Source: a virus. Taken from it: DNA of 24,394 nucleotides. Of this stretch, positions 1 to 7,199 are shown one piece after another. Location of the stretch: IMG/VR virus record IMGVR_UViG_3300028430_000124, positions 1 through 24,394 of that record. One strand, given 5' to 3'. Within the stretch, counting starts at the first letter, position 1; each line of letters starts with the position of its first letter. Under the pieces are notes generated by a model. It did no database searches. It was not told where the DNA came from and was given only the letters and a program-made list of their open reading frames with translations. The position numbers and the translations under genes are program-made.

Positions 1-1107
1 AAGTGTAAAATACTTTGTACACGTGAGTATCAATCGAGCATCAAAGATTCAACATATGCGGTTTTTAAAGCTCTTATTGACATGCATAATTTATATGATT
101 ATTTTACGGTTAAGCATGATAGTATAGTTGGTGCAAATGGTAGTGAGTTTATATTTAAAGGATTGGCGAGAGATATTTACTCTATCAAGTCTATGTATGA
201 TCTAGATTATTGTTTTGTTGAAGAAGCTGAGAACATAGATAAGAATACGTGGAATGTTTTAATACCCACAATGCGCGAAGATGGTAGCGAGATTTTAATT
301 GCGTTTAACCCAAAAGATAAGCAATCAGAAACGTATCAAAGGTTTGTTGACAATACGCCAAAAAATAGTATTAAGATTAAAATTAATTATAACGATATTA
401 CTAATTTTTTATCACAAACCATTTTAGATGAGATTGAAGAGTTACGTGTAAATAATTACGCGCTTTATGAACATATATACTTGGGCGAGCCACTAGACAT
501 GACAGAAGATGTTATTTTTAAAGGTTGTTTTAAGGTAGAAAATGTTAATATAGAGTATAATCGCGGTAAATGGATTAAAGATAAAGAGTTTTTAACTGTA
601 GAATATGGTATGGATTTTGGTTTTAGTGTCGATCCCGCGGCAATGGTTGAATGTTTTATGCTTGATAAAAATACAATTTATATAGCGAGAGAAATCTACG
701 AGCACAAATTATTACCTTCGGATTATAAAAAAAAGATCGAAAAACATATATCAGAATATAAAACATGGCATTGTGATAATTCACGTCCTGACACAATCGC
801 TGAACTTAATAAATTAGGTGTTAAGTGTATATCAGCTGACAAAGGTAAGGGAAGCGTTGAATCAGGTATACAATGGCTACAAAGCAAACAAATAATAATC
901 AACCCAAGTTGCACTAATACTATCTACGAATTTTATAATTATAGATATAAGACAGATAAAAAAACTGGTAATATAACTACCGATATTATAGACAAAGATA
1001 ACCACGCAATTGATGCAATTCGTTATGCGTTTTTTAAACAAATTAATGCAACTAAACGCAAAACATTGCGTATAAACCCTAACGCTTTTACTCAATTAGG
1101 AATGTAA
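1..1107 (+). CDS. Phage terminase large subunit, 5' end cut by window edge
   Basis: ATPase-nuclease that drives DNA into the prohead. The frame is open from base 1, so the first ATG at 82 is internal and the true start lies upstream. The N-terminal Walker A region is missing from the window. Visible parts are the coupling segment near bases 4-75 (CTREYQSSIKDS, typical of PBSX/Terminase_3 type enzymes), a Walker B strand with catalytic Glu (CFVEEAEN, bases 211-234), and a C-terminal RNase H-like nuclease. The nuclease shows three acidic motifs: GMDFGFSVDP (about 610-639), HCDNSRPD (about 769-792) and DNHAIDAIRYAF (about 1000-1035). The stop overlaps the portal start by one base (TAATG), which implies translational coupling. 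The small subunit would lie to the left of the window. The family assignment is firm; subfamily Terminase_3 is likely. Confidence 0.93.
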   Translation, partial: KCKILCTREYQSSIKDSTYAVFKALIDMHNLYDYFTVKHDSIVGANGSEFIFKGLARDIYSIKSMYDLDYCFVEEAENIDKNTWNVLIPTMREDGSEILIAFNPKDKQSETYQRFVDNTPKNSIKIKINYNDITNFLSQTILDEIEELRVNNYALYEHIYLGEPLDMTEDVIFKGCFKVENVNIEYNRGKWIKDKEFLTVEYGMDFGFSVDPAAMVECFMLDKNTIYIAREIYEHKLLPSDYKKKIEKHISEYKTWHCDNSRPDTIAELNKLGVKCISADKGKGSVESGIQWLQSKQIIINPSCTNTIYEFYNYRYKTDKKTGNITTDIIDKDNHAIDAIRYAFFKQINATKRKTLRINPNAFTQLGM

Positions 1108-2648
1108 TGACAACTAAAACTAAACTGCACGTTAAACTTAAAAAAGAAAAAACTGGTATTTTATCACCTTTTGCCACAAAAATTATTAATGAATTCCAAA
1201 ATAAACAAAACCCACCTAATAAATTTAATAATTTTAAAATGCCAGAACAATTCGGCAAGACGCCAACCCTCACTACAGATAGTGGAGCAGTATTTGATAA
1301 TAATAGTTTGCCTATTAATTCATGTGGGCAAATTAATCAATCAGAGTTAAAATCATTAGTTAATAGCTATTTTATGGGTTACCCTGCATATTCTATTTTG
1401 TCACAAAATGGAATTTTACAAAATATAATACAATCTTATGCTCAACAATGCGTGAGAAAATGGGTTGACATAAAAAGCCGTAACAATTCTAAAGATGATA
1501 AACACGACAAAATAAACGCTATTCATAAAAGAATGGAAGAGTTAAAAGTAAAAGAGAATTACCGATTAGCCACCGAGATGATGGTAATGTTCGGGGGTTG
1601 TAAAATGTATCATAAAATCAAAGGCGATGATTTAGAAGATGAATATTTAACACCACTATATATAAAACAAAAAGTAAAAAAAGGGGATTTATTATATATA
1701 AAAGTTGTTGAGCCATTGTATGCAACTCCTTTAAACTTCAATACCACCAACCCACTTTCTGAAAATTTTTACGAACCGCAAGAATGGAATGTTTTAACTA
1801 CAACATTGCATACAAGCCGTTTATGTCATTTTTCATATAATTATGTTCCAACTTTGTTAAAACCAGTGTATTGGTTTAATGGCATGCCATTGATACAACT
1901 TGTATTGTCTTATTTGATTGGCTTTGAAAGCGTTAGAAAAGATATTATAAACGTTGTTAGTAGATATAACATCAATGTATTTAGCACGTCACTAGATGCG
2001 TTATTGAATTATGATGGCAATTCTACATTTCAAGATGGTGAGGATTGCTACTCAAGACTTAAATTAGCCCAAGCTATTATGTCTAACTTTTCAATATTTG
2101 CTATGGATAATAACCCAGAAGCTCCAGAAACTTGGCAACAATTTAATATGACAATTGCAGGATTAAGTGAAATATTATCACAAAACGCTGAGTTAGTTTG
2201 TGCTGTTTGTAGAATGCCATCTATTATTCTTTATGGCACAAGTCCCAAAGGATTTAATTCAACTGGAGATGTAGAATTAAGAACGTTCTATGATCTAATA
2301 TCTTCAATTCAAGAAGCTAATTTATTGCCTAGTTTACAAATAACATTTAATCTTATTCAAATGGATTTATTCGGCGAAATTGATGACGACTTGTTTATTG
2401 AATTTAATCCATTGTGGACTATGTCAGAACTCGACCAAAGTCAAATTAATCTTAATACTATGAATACCGATGTTGGCTACGCAACTGCTGGAATTATCGC
2501 AACACAAGAAATCAGACAAAAATTAGCAGCCAATCCCAAATCTGGCTATGATAATTTAATGAGTGATATTCAATTTGATAGTTTAATGGATGAAATGAAT
2601 GAAGAAGAAACAAGAGAAAGTCAAAACGATAGCAATACATCAGACTAA
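1107..2648 (+). CDS. Portal protein, DUF1073 / HI1409 type
   Basis: This protein forms the dodecameric ring at the head vertex through which DNA enters and leaves. The 513-residue length and motifs fit the DUF1073 (TIGR01555, HI1409) portal family. It has an early helical segment with QQCVRKWVDIK (about residues 112-122), a core with FGGCKMYHKIKGDD (about 152-165), and the family hallmark LYGTSPKGFNSTGDVELR followed by FYD and an IQE helix (about residues 375-405). The position between terminase and an F-like head protein agrees. The start overlaps the terminase stop by one base. The C-terminus is acidic and its last 50 bases are shared with the next gene in another frame. Databases sometimes label this family 'anti-CBASS Acb1-like'; there is no C-terminal extension here that would hold such an enzyme. 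Confidence 0.9.
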   Translation: MTTKTKLHVKLKKEKTGILSPFATKIINEFQNKQNPPNKFNNFKMPEQFGKTPTLTTDSGAVFDNNSLPINSCGQINQSELKSLVNSYFMGYPAYSILSQNGILQNIIQSYAQQCVRKWVDIKSRNNSKDDKHDKINAIHKRMEELKVKENYRLATEMMVMFGGCKMYHKIKGDDLEDEYLTPLYIKQKVKKGDLLYIKVVEPLYATPLNFNTTNPLSENFYEPQEWNVLTTTLHTSRLCHFSYNYVPTLLKPVYWFNGMPLIQLVLSYLIGFESVRKDIINVVSRYNINVFSTSLDALLNYDGNSTFQDGEDCYSRLKLAQAIMSNFSIFAMDNNPEAPETWQQFNMTIAGLSEILSQNAELVCAVCRMPSIILYGTSPKGFNSTGDVELRTFYDLISSIQEANLLPSLQITFNLIQMDLFGEIDDDLFIEFNPLWTMSELDQSQINLNTMNTDVGYATAGIIATQEIRQKLAANPKSGYDNLMSDIQFDSLMDEMNEEETRESQNDSNTSD

Positions 2649-3390
2649 TGAATCTGATGTTATTACATATGAAGCTGAATTATCTCTATTAACTAAAGAA
2701 ATGATAAAAGAATATTACAAAGCTATTTTATTATACTATAGGCAATACCGCACCTATATTGTTAATGATATTAACGTCGTTGGTGGATTAGAAGATATTA
2801 TTAATAGAATAGGTAAAAAGTGGCATGATATATTTATTAAAAAATCTGATAGATTGGCTCAAAACGTAGTTTATACTGCTAAAGATTTTAGCAATAGACA
2901 ATTTAAACGAATAAAAGAAAATAATCCATTTTTATTATCAGATACAAAAGATTTTCAACAAACTACAAAAATAGTAGAAGCTTCAATTATAGAAAATATA
3001 AGATTGATAAAATCTATACCTGAAGAATACCACAATAAAATACTTGGCTCGGTTATGCGTTCTGTTGGAAGTGGTGGTAATTTAAAAGAATTATCTGAAG
3101 ATTTGTCAAAGATAAGCAATCAAACTAAAAAACGTATTAATCTTATTGCAAGAGACCAAATGGCTAAAGCAACTGCATTAATTAACCAACAAAATGCAGT
3201 TGACGCAGGATTTACTACAGCAGTATGGAAGAAATCAATCGCAGGTAAAACTCATAGACTTTCACATGCTCAAGCAGATGGCAAAGAGTTTGATATTACT
3301 AAGGGTTGTTTGATTGATGATGAATATATTTTGCCTCGTGAAAAAATTAACTGCAAGTGTTCTTATAAATTAATTGTAAAAATAACTTGA
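2599..3390 (+). CDS. Minor head protein, Mu gpF / SPP1 gp7-like
   Basis: Head morphogenesis protein that in relatives (Mu gpF, SPP1 gp7) joins the prohead near the portal and may affect DNA ejection. Of its 263 residues, the N-terminal two thirds is helical and lysine-rich without clear motifs. The C-terminal third is the recognisable Phage_Mu_F domain: LIARDQMAKATALINQQNA, then AGFTTAVWKKSIAGKTHR, a histidine-rich turn and the closing INCKCSYKL motif. The chosen ATG at 2599 overlaps the portal by 50 bases. The next in-frame ATG at 2701 would remove 34 residues, and no strong ribosome site separates the two choices, so the exact start is uncertain. The last bases of the gene form part of the following promoter. 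Confidence 0.82.
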   Translation: MKKKQEKVKTIAIHQTNESDVITYEAELSLLTKEMIKEYYKAILLYYRQYRTYIVNDINVVGGLEDIINRIGKKWHDIFIKKSDRLAQNVVYTAKDFSNRQFKRIKENNPFLLSDTKDFQQTTKIVEASIIENIRLIKSIPEEYHNKILGSVMRSVGSGGNLKELSEDLSKISNQTKKRINLIARDQMAKATALINQQNAVDAGFTTAVWKKSIAGKTHRLSHAQADGKEFDITKGCLIDDEYILPREKINCKCSYKLIVKIT

Positions 3391-3416
3391 CAAGTTAATA
3401 ATTTATATGGTATCAT
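3387..3416 (+). promoter_or_regulatory. Sigma70-type promoter inside the structural operon
   Basis: A perfect -35 box TTGACA (3387-3392) is followed after 18 bases by the -10 box TATCAT (3411-3416). The bases TGG just before it add an extended -10 element. Transcription should begin near 3422-3424, giving a leader of about 110 bases before the protease-scaffold ATG. The -35 box overlaps the stop codon of the upstream minor head gene. This is the best promoter I see on the plus strand between terminase and fibre, so capsid genes may be transcribed independently of packaging genes. No transcript data are available. Confidence 0.6.
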
Positions 3417-3420
3417 TGCT

Positions 3421-3436
3421 CAATTATTAATAATTG
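3421..3436. promoter_or_regulatory. Perfect 16-bp palindrome at the expected transcription start
   Basis: CAATTATTAATAATTG reads identically on both strands. It begins 5 bases after the -10 box of the promoter at 3387-3416 and therefore covers the expected +1 site, a typical place for a repressor operator. In AT-rich DNA such a palindrome can arise by chance, and no second copy was noticed, so operator function is an inference from position. Confidence 0.35.
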
Positions 3437-3531
3437 TATATTCCAAGACGTTGTGATAACGGCTGGGAGTAGGCTTATTATCTTTAAATAGTCTACTCTA
3501 AAATCTTTAAAAAGAAAAATAAAAGTAGGTT
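3437..3531 (+). promoter_or_regulatory. Structured 5' leader of the protease-scaffold gene, possible translational switch
   Basis: This is a 141-base gap in an otherwise gapless operon and contains no plausible gene. Hairpin 1 pairs TCCAAG (3442-3447) with CTGGGA (3463-3468) with one mismatch, and CGTT with AACG, leaving loop GTGAT. Hairpin 2 pairs GAGTAGGCT (3467-3475) with AGTCTACTC (3490-3498), which is 9 bp with one G-U. The same right arm (3490-3497) can instead pair with AGTAGGTT at 3524-3531, 8 bp with two G-U, directly against the ATG at 3532. Hairpins 1 and 2 also share bases 3467-3468. The leader can therefore fold in mutually exclusive ways that expose or cover the start region. 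There is no U-run, so hairpin 2 is not a normal terminator. It matches no riboswitch class that I recognise. Confidence 0.4.
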
Positions 3532-4767
3532 ATGTCTAATTCTTCAATCAATAAAACAAACAATTTAGCAAGTGTAGTGGCTGATAGCAATCGCACGGAG
3601 CAACCATTTAATTATTTAACTGTAGAAAATTGTGTTTTAACTGGGGCTGATGTAGCTAAATATTTTGGGTTTGAAGTTCCTAATTTTAAAAATTTGGGAT
3701 TAGACCCCACTAAAATATATTCAGTTTATCGACCACAACAAGAAATCAGAAACTCCAACTTTAATTTAAAACCGTTATTATCACGACATATTGATTTTTC
3801 GGCTGATGACTATAAGCATAAATTTATAGTGGGAACTGTCGGCGATACTCGTATGCAAGGTGAAGAACTCCGAGCCACAATTGAATTTTGGTCACAAGAA
3901 GCAATTGACATGCTTAACAAAGGTGTAAAAAAATTATCATGTGGTTATACTTACACAGCGGTGGTTGAATCTGGTATTTATAATGGTCAATCTTATGACA
4001 TTATAATGACTGATATTGAGGCAAATCATGTAGCAATGGTTGACAATCCTCGTTACAAACCTGCAATAGTTGCAGATGAACAATTTTCTATTAACAAACT
4101 TTTAAAAAGGGTTAAGCAAATGAGTTTTTTAAGTAAACTTAAAAGATTAGTAATGGATGAAGATACTATGTCTTTTGATGAAGGTATTGAAGCTACTAAA
4201 AGTATAATGGCTAATGATAGCTTAAGCGAAGAAGAAAAAGAAGAAGCATTATCAGAGCTTAAAGAAAAAGGCAAAAAGTCTGAAGCTAAAGACGAAGAGC
4301 TAAAAGCTAAAATGCAAAAAGCTACTGAAGTTGCTGGTGACGAAGATGAACCAGAAGAAAAAGGCAAAAAGTCTGAAGCTAAAGATTCAGAGAAAAAAGT
4401 TGCAATGGATGCAGATTTTATAAATAAAATAGAAGCTGTAATTGAAAAACGTGTACAAGAAGCATTAAACAAACATAGCTCTAAACGCAGTGTGTTTGAT
4501 TCAGCTTTGGAAGAATACACCAGAACCTGCGGTCAAGCTAATAAAATGGTTTTTGATAGTGCGGATGAAGTTTACAATGCTATATTAAAAAATAACAAAG
4601 TAAATTTTGATGGCAAAACTTTAGCACAAAAACAAGCTATGGTTGAAATGATTCCTAATGTAAAAAAACAATCTTATCAAAAAATAGTGCATGATGGATA
4701 TTCAAATTCGACAAAACCAAAAATTCCAACTGATTTAGCTAATTTTTTAAAATCGAAAGGTGTATAA
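3532..4767 (+). CDS. DUF2213 prohead protease-scaffold fusion protein
   Basis: A 411-residue capsid maturation protein. Residues about 25-185 form the DUF2213 protease-like domain, related to HK97-type prohead serine proteases. Candidate catalytic residues are His86 in LLSRHIDF and Ser136 in KKLSCGYTY, followed by the typical NHVAMVDNPRYKPAIV strand (about 165-180). Residues about 197-320 are highly charged and predicted coiled or disordered (scaffold-like), with a duplicated EKGKKSEAKD segment. The C-terminus (about 325-411) is a compact domain that may contact capsid protein. The ribosome site is weak (AGTAGG only two bases from ATG) and lies in a leader that can pair with it. Placement directly before the cement and major capsid genes is usual for this role. 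Catalysis is inferred from family resemblance. Confidence 0.82.
   Translation: MSNSSINKTNNLASVVADSNRTEQPFNYLTVENCVLTGADVAKYFGFEVPNFKNLGLDPTKIYSVYRPQQEIRNSNFNLKPLLSRHIDFSADDYKHKFIVGTVGDTRMQGEELRATIEFWSQEAIDMLNKGVKKLSCGYTYTAVVESGIYNGQSYDIIMTDIEANHVAMVDNPRYKPAIVADEQFSINKLLKRVKQMSFLSKLKRLVMDEDTMSFDEGIEATKSIMANDSLSEEEKEEALSELKEKGKKSEAKDEELKAKMQKATEVAGDEDEPEEKGKKSEAKDSEKKVAMDADFINKIEAVIEKRVQEALNKHSSKRSVFDSALEEYTRTCGQANKMVFDSADEVYNAILKNNKVNFDGKTLAQKQAMVEMIPNVKKQSYQKIVHDGYSNSTKPKIPTDLANFLKSKGV
4120..4767 (+). CDS. Nested in-frame scaffold protein (internal start)
   Basis: An in-frame ATG at 4120 (Met197 of the larger protein) begins MSFLSKLKRLV, exactly where the protease domain ends and the charged scaffold region begins. 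A ribosome-binding sequence AAAAAGGG (4104-4111) stands 8 bases upstream. The product would be a 215-residue scaffold lacking the protease. Lambda C/Nu3 and related phages make a separate scaffold from an in-frame internal start in the same way. The need for far more scaffold than protease makes this sensible. It is inferred from the ribosome site and domain boundary; only protein data could confirm it. Confidence 0.5.
   Translation: MSFLSKLKRLVMDEDTMSFDEGIEATKSIMANDSLSEEEKEEALSELKEKGKKSEAKDEELKAKMQKATEVAGDEDEPEEKGKKSEAKDSEKKVAMDADFINKIEAVIEKRVQEALNKHSSKRSVFDSALEEYTRTCGQANKMVFDSADEVYNAILKNNKVNFDGKTLAQKQAMVEMIPNVKKQSYQKIVHDGYSNSTKPKIPTDLANFLKSKGV
4262..4385 (+). repeat. Direct repeat of 31 bp in scaffold coding region
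   Basis: Bases 4262-4292 are repeated exactly at 4355-4385, a spacing of 93 bases or 31 codons, so the reading frame is kept. The repeat encodes EKGKKSEAKD twice. It lies in the charged linker of the protease-scaffold protein and probably arose by a tandem duplication whose middle has since diverged. Confidence 0.9.
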
Positions 4768-4770
4768 ATT

Positions 4771-5316
4771 ATGACTTTATTTGCAGATAGTCAACAAAAA
4801 GCCTCTAATCCTTCAGCATTTCAAGCTGGTGTTCCAACTCAGAATTTATTAGATGGCTACACTTCGGCAGCTCAAGCAGCGACTGACTTATTAGTTGCTT
4901 CAGGTTGTTATTATGGTGATGTCAACGGGGTTGATACTACAGTTCAACAAACAACTGCTAGTGTTGGTGCTAATTTATTTGCTGGAGTGGTATTACGTAC
5001 TAACTCTAACGCAATGCCATTTAGCCAATCGTTACAAGGTTTTTCGGCAAAAATACCAGCTGGGTTTTCTAATGCGGAGTTTTTAACTCGTGGAAGTGTT
5101 CCTGTGTATATAGCGTTAGCCAATGAAGCAGGAGATGTTCCATTATTGGGTTCAGCAATTTATTGTATGCTTGATGGCACATTTCAAACTCAAACAGTTG
5201 CAGGAGTAGCACCAGTTGGTGGTACATTAACTAATTTTAGAGTTAGACAAGTTCCAACAGGTTGGACAGCAGGCGCTATTGTTGTAATTACTAACACACA
5301 GAATGTAGGAGCTTAA
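4771..5316 (+). CDS. Capsid cement / decoration protein (Gp24-like)
   Basis: A 181-residue, glycine- and threonine-rich, beta-strand protein. It resembles the structural cement proteins coded between scaffold and major capsid genes in DUF2184-type phages. Such proteins bind the outer surface at capsid contacts and stiffen the head. The recognisable pattern is an internal FAGVVLRTNSNAM strand (about residues 70-83), then an IPAGF turn and LTRGSVPVYIA (about 105-115), typical of this fold. The last third ends in short strands. The start follows the scaffold stop by three bases. The assignment rests on length, composition and location more than on catalytic motifs, so confidence is moderate. Confidence 0.62.
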   Translation: MTLFADSQQKASNPSAFQAGVPTQNLLDGYTSAAQAATDLLVASGCYYGDVNGVDTTVQQTTASVGANLFAGVVLRTNSNAMPFSQSLQGFSAKIPAGFSNAEFLTRGSVPVYIALANEAGDVPLLGSAIYCMLDGTFQTQTVAGVAPVGGTLTNFRVRQVPTGWTAGAIVVITNTQNVGA

Positions 5317-5317
5317 T

Positions 5318-6397
5318 ATGTCAATTGAGAAAATGGATACTCACGAAATCGTTAATATGTATCAAGAAAAATTTGGAATTCATTTTAATAACATGAATCC
5401 AATCGTTACAGATAGCGATTATGAATTTAAAAATAAAGCGTTAACCATGGATGCGGACACGTTTGCATACAATCCAGCATCTTCAGGTGTTCCAGCTTGG
5501 TATACATTAGTAAACTTAAATAAAGTTGTTGCGCAGTTATTAATTAAACGTGCTTATATGCAAATTGGAGACCCGTTACAACAAGGTAACTTTGAAACTA
5601 ATAATATGCAATATGCCACATCAGCATTAAGCGGGCAGGTTGAATCATATGGTGACTTTGTTGCAACTACTATATCTGATAATAATTATACTTATCCTAC
5701 TCGTGAAGTATATCGCGGACAAACCGTGATACAGTACGGAGAGTTAGAAGTTGCGACTTTAAGTGCTGCCAAAATTGATGCAATTAGTCAAAAACAATAC
5801 TCCGCTTCAATGGCAATCGCAATTGCTCAGAATAAAATGTTTTTCTTTGGTAATTTAAATTCAGCAGGTGCGTTTATTACTCATAATTTTGGATTATTGA
5901 ATAACCCACAAGCTAATAGTGCAACTCCTGCTACTAATGGCACAGGAAGTAGTCCGCTATGGAGTGATAAGGCACAACGTGGAGCATCTCAAGACATAGC
6001 TAACGATGTTATTGTAACAGCTTTTAATGTTATGCAAGATCAAATGGGTGGTAACATAGATTTAACTGATAAATTTAAACTATGCGTATCAACTACAGCT
6101 TCCGCTTATCTTAACGCAACAAATTCTTTTGGTTTAAATGCAACTGAAATTATTAAACAAACTATGCCAAATGTTGAATTTGTATTTGCACCAGAGTACG
6201 CTATTATTGGTTCATTCCAATTGATTGCAATTGACGCTATGCAAGAAAATATGGTAAAAGATTTGTTTACATATAAAATTCGCAGCCATACTCTAATCCC
6301 TTCTGAGAGCGGCGCTAGACAAAAGTGGTCGTTTGGAAGTGCAGGTTGTGGAATTTTAAACAATGCACCAGTTGTAACTATTTCAGGAATTGAATAA
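5318..6397 (+). CDS. Major capsid protein, DUF2184 family
   Basis: The 359-residue main shell protein, expected to have the HK97 fold. The N-terminal 45 residues (MSIEKMDTHEIVNMYQEKFG and onward) may be the delta-like region removed or rearranged at maturation. The centre has a strand-turn region with YRGQTVIQYGELEVATLSAA and the long helix AKIDAISQKQYSASMAIAIAQ, followed by KMFFFGN. This arrangement is typical of DUF2184 capsid proteins. The C-terminus has the capsid-like strand FTYKIRSHTLIPSESGARQKW and ends with a GCGILNNAPVVTISGI strand. A good ribosome site (GTAGGAG) lies before the ATG. Its place after protease-scaffold and cement genes supports the call. Confidence 0.85.
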   Translation: MSIEKMDTHEIVNMYQEKFGIHFNNMNPIVTDSDYEFKNKALTMDADTFAYNPASSGVPAWYTLVNLNKVVAQLLIKRAYMQIGDPLQQGNFETNNMQYATSALSGQVESYGDFVATTISDNNYTYPTREVYRGQTVIQYGELEVATLSAAKIDAISQKQYSASMAIAIAQNKMFFFGNLNSAGAFITHNFGLLNNPQANSATPATNGTGSSPLWSDKAQRGASQDIANDVIVTAFNVMQDQMGGNIDLTDKFKLCVSTTASAYLNATNSFGLNATEIIKQTMPNVEFVFAPEYAIIGSFQLIAIDAMQENMVKDLFTYKIRSHTLIPSESGARQKWSFGSAGCGILNNAPVVTISGIE

Positions 6398-6398
6398 T

Positions 6399-6782
6399 AT
6401 GGCGTTAGTAAAAGTTTTTAGTAAATGCGTTATTGGTCAATTATTTTCTATTATTGAAAATGGTAAAGAAATAAAAGTTGACATTAAAGGTATGAATGCT
6501 CACCAAATCGGCGGGCATCTTGAGCCGCGCATGACAGAAGTTGATGAGCTTATTTTTAACAAAATTAAAGACAAATATAAATCCCATTTAAAATTATTTG
6601 GTGGTGTTGATGCTAATGGGTTAAACCATGAAGCATTAATTTTTGTTGCTAAAAATCAATCAGAAGCTAAAAAAATAGCAGATGATAGCCAACCCGTAGT
6701 TAAACGTGACTCCGATATTATGGTAACAAAAACCAAAGATATTAAAAAATATAATGCATCATCCAATGAAATGGCTGTGTAA
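6399..6782 (+). CDS. Unknown head-region protein
   Basis: A 127-residue protein I do not recognise. The ATG at 6399 with AGGA 10 bases upstream is preferred over an in-frame TTG at 6390, which has no spacing to a ribosome site. The first half is mixed alpha/beta (VFSKCVIGQLFSIIENGKEI, then NAHQIGGHLEPRMTEVDELIF). The last third is polar and lysine-rich and probably flexible. There is no membrane segment and no cysteine pair. It sits between the major capsid gene and the first connector gene, where relatives code small head-completion or capsid-associated proteins. It could also be a minor decoration protein. Confidence 0.65.
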   Translation: MALVKVFSKCVIGQLFSIIENGKEIKVDIKGMNAHQIGGHLEPRMTEVDELIFNKIKDKYKSHLKLFGGVDANGLNHEALIFVAKNQSEAKKIADDSQPVVKRDSDIMVTKTKDIKKYNASSNEMAV

Positions 6783-7196
6783 GTGATTCCAACGTTTGAT
6801 TCTGTTGCTTTTTTAGCATTATTTCCACAGTATGCTGCGATTCCAACTGCAACTTTAAATATGTTTTGGGTTGATGCTGATACTTATGCGACTCCAATTA
6901 TTAATACATTGGTATCAAATAAGCAACTAACATATTATTTTTATGCTGAAGCTCATTTCTGTGAAATGTGGAACCGTGGAGCTGGTAGCGTAGGAATTGT
7001 TGATAATTCTTCTCAAGGAACAGTATCAATCGGCACGGTAGTAGATAAGTCAAATTCTTTGCTATTTTGGAATCAAACTCAATGGGGTCAACGCATTGCA
7101 AAATTAATGAAAATGCGTGGTGGTTTTAGAATCATACCTCAACAAGCTGACAATTGTAACGTTTGGGGTATTGGTTATGATACTTTGCCAAGTTAA
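6783..7196 (+). CDS. DUF4054 head-tail connector (adaptor) protein
   Basis: A 137-residue neck protein of the DUF4054 type, an all-helical adaptor thought to sit below the portal. Family features seen are the opening FDSVAFLALFPQYA (aromatic-FP helix start), helices with YYFYAEAHFCEMW in the AAHL-like position (about residues 47-60), the glycine turn VGIVDNSSQGTVSIGTV (about 70-86), and the ending W-TQWGQRIAKLMKMRGG, which matches the family's T-x-YG-x-x-Y-x-x-L pattern. Translation begins at a GTG that abuts the previous stop (TAAGTG). No better ATG exists nearby, so the upstream ribosomes probably reinitiate here. Confidence 0.75.
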   Translation: MIPTFDSVAFLALFPQYAAIPTATLNMFWVDADTYATPIINTLVSNKQLTYYFYAEAHFCEMWNRGAGSVGIVDNSSQGTVSIGTVVDKSNSLLFWNQTQWGQRIAKLMKMRGGFRIIPQQADNCNVWGIGYDTLPS

Positions 7197-7199
7197 ACT

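Noticed and set aside
1107-2648. Anti-CBASS (Acb1-like) defence-evasion protein
   Set aside because: Databases attach this name to the DUF1073 family, but the sequence has portal hallmarks, portal length and portal position. No extra C-terminal domain with a paired H-x-T/S active site is present.
3467-3498. Rho-independent terminator between the minor head gene and the protease gene
   Set aside because: The hairpin is followed by TAAAATC without a T-run, and the promoter just upstream would be pointless if followed at once by a terminator.
3437-3531. Self-cleaving ribozyme or known riboswitch in the leader
   Set aside because: I looked for hammerhead, HDV-like, pistol and common riboswitch core motifs and found none that fit beyond a few shared bases.
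4053-4520. 155-codon open frame on the minus strand
   Set aside because: It is a shadow of the scaffold coding region. Its serine/leucine-rich product mirrors the lysine/glutamate codons of the real gene, and it has no ribosome site.
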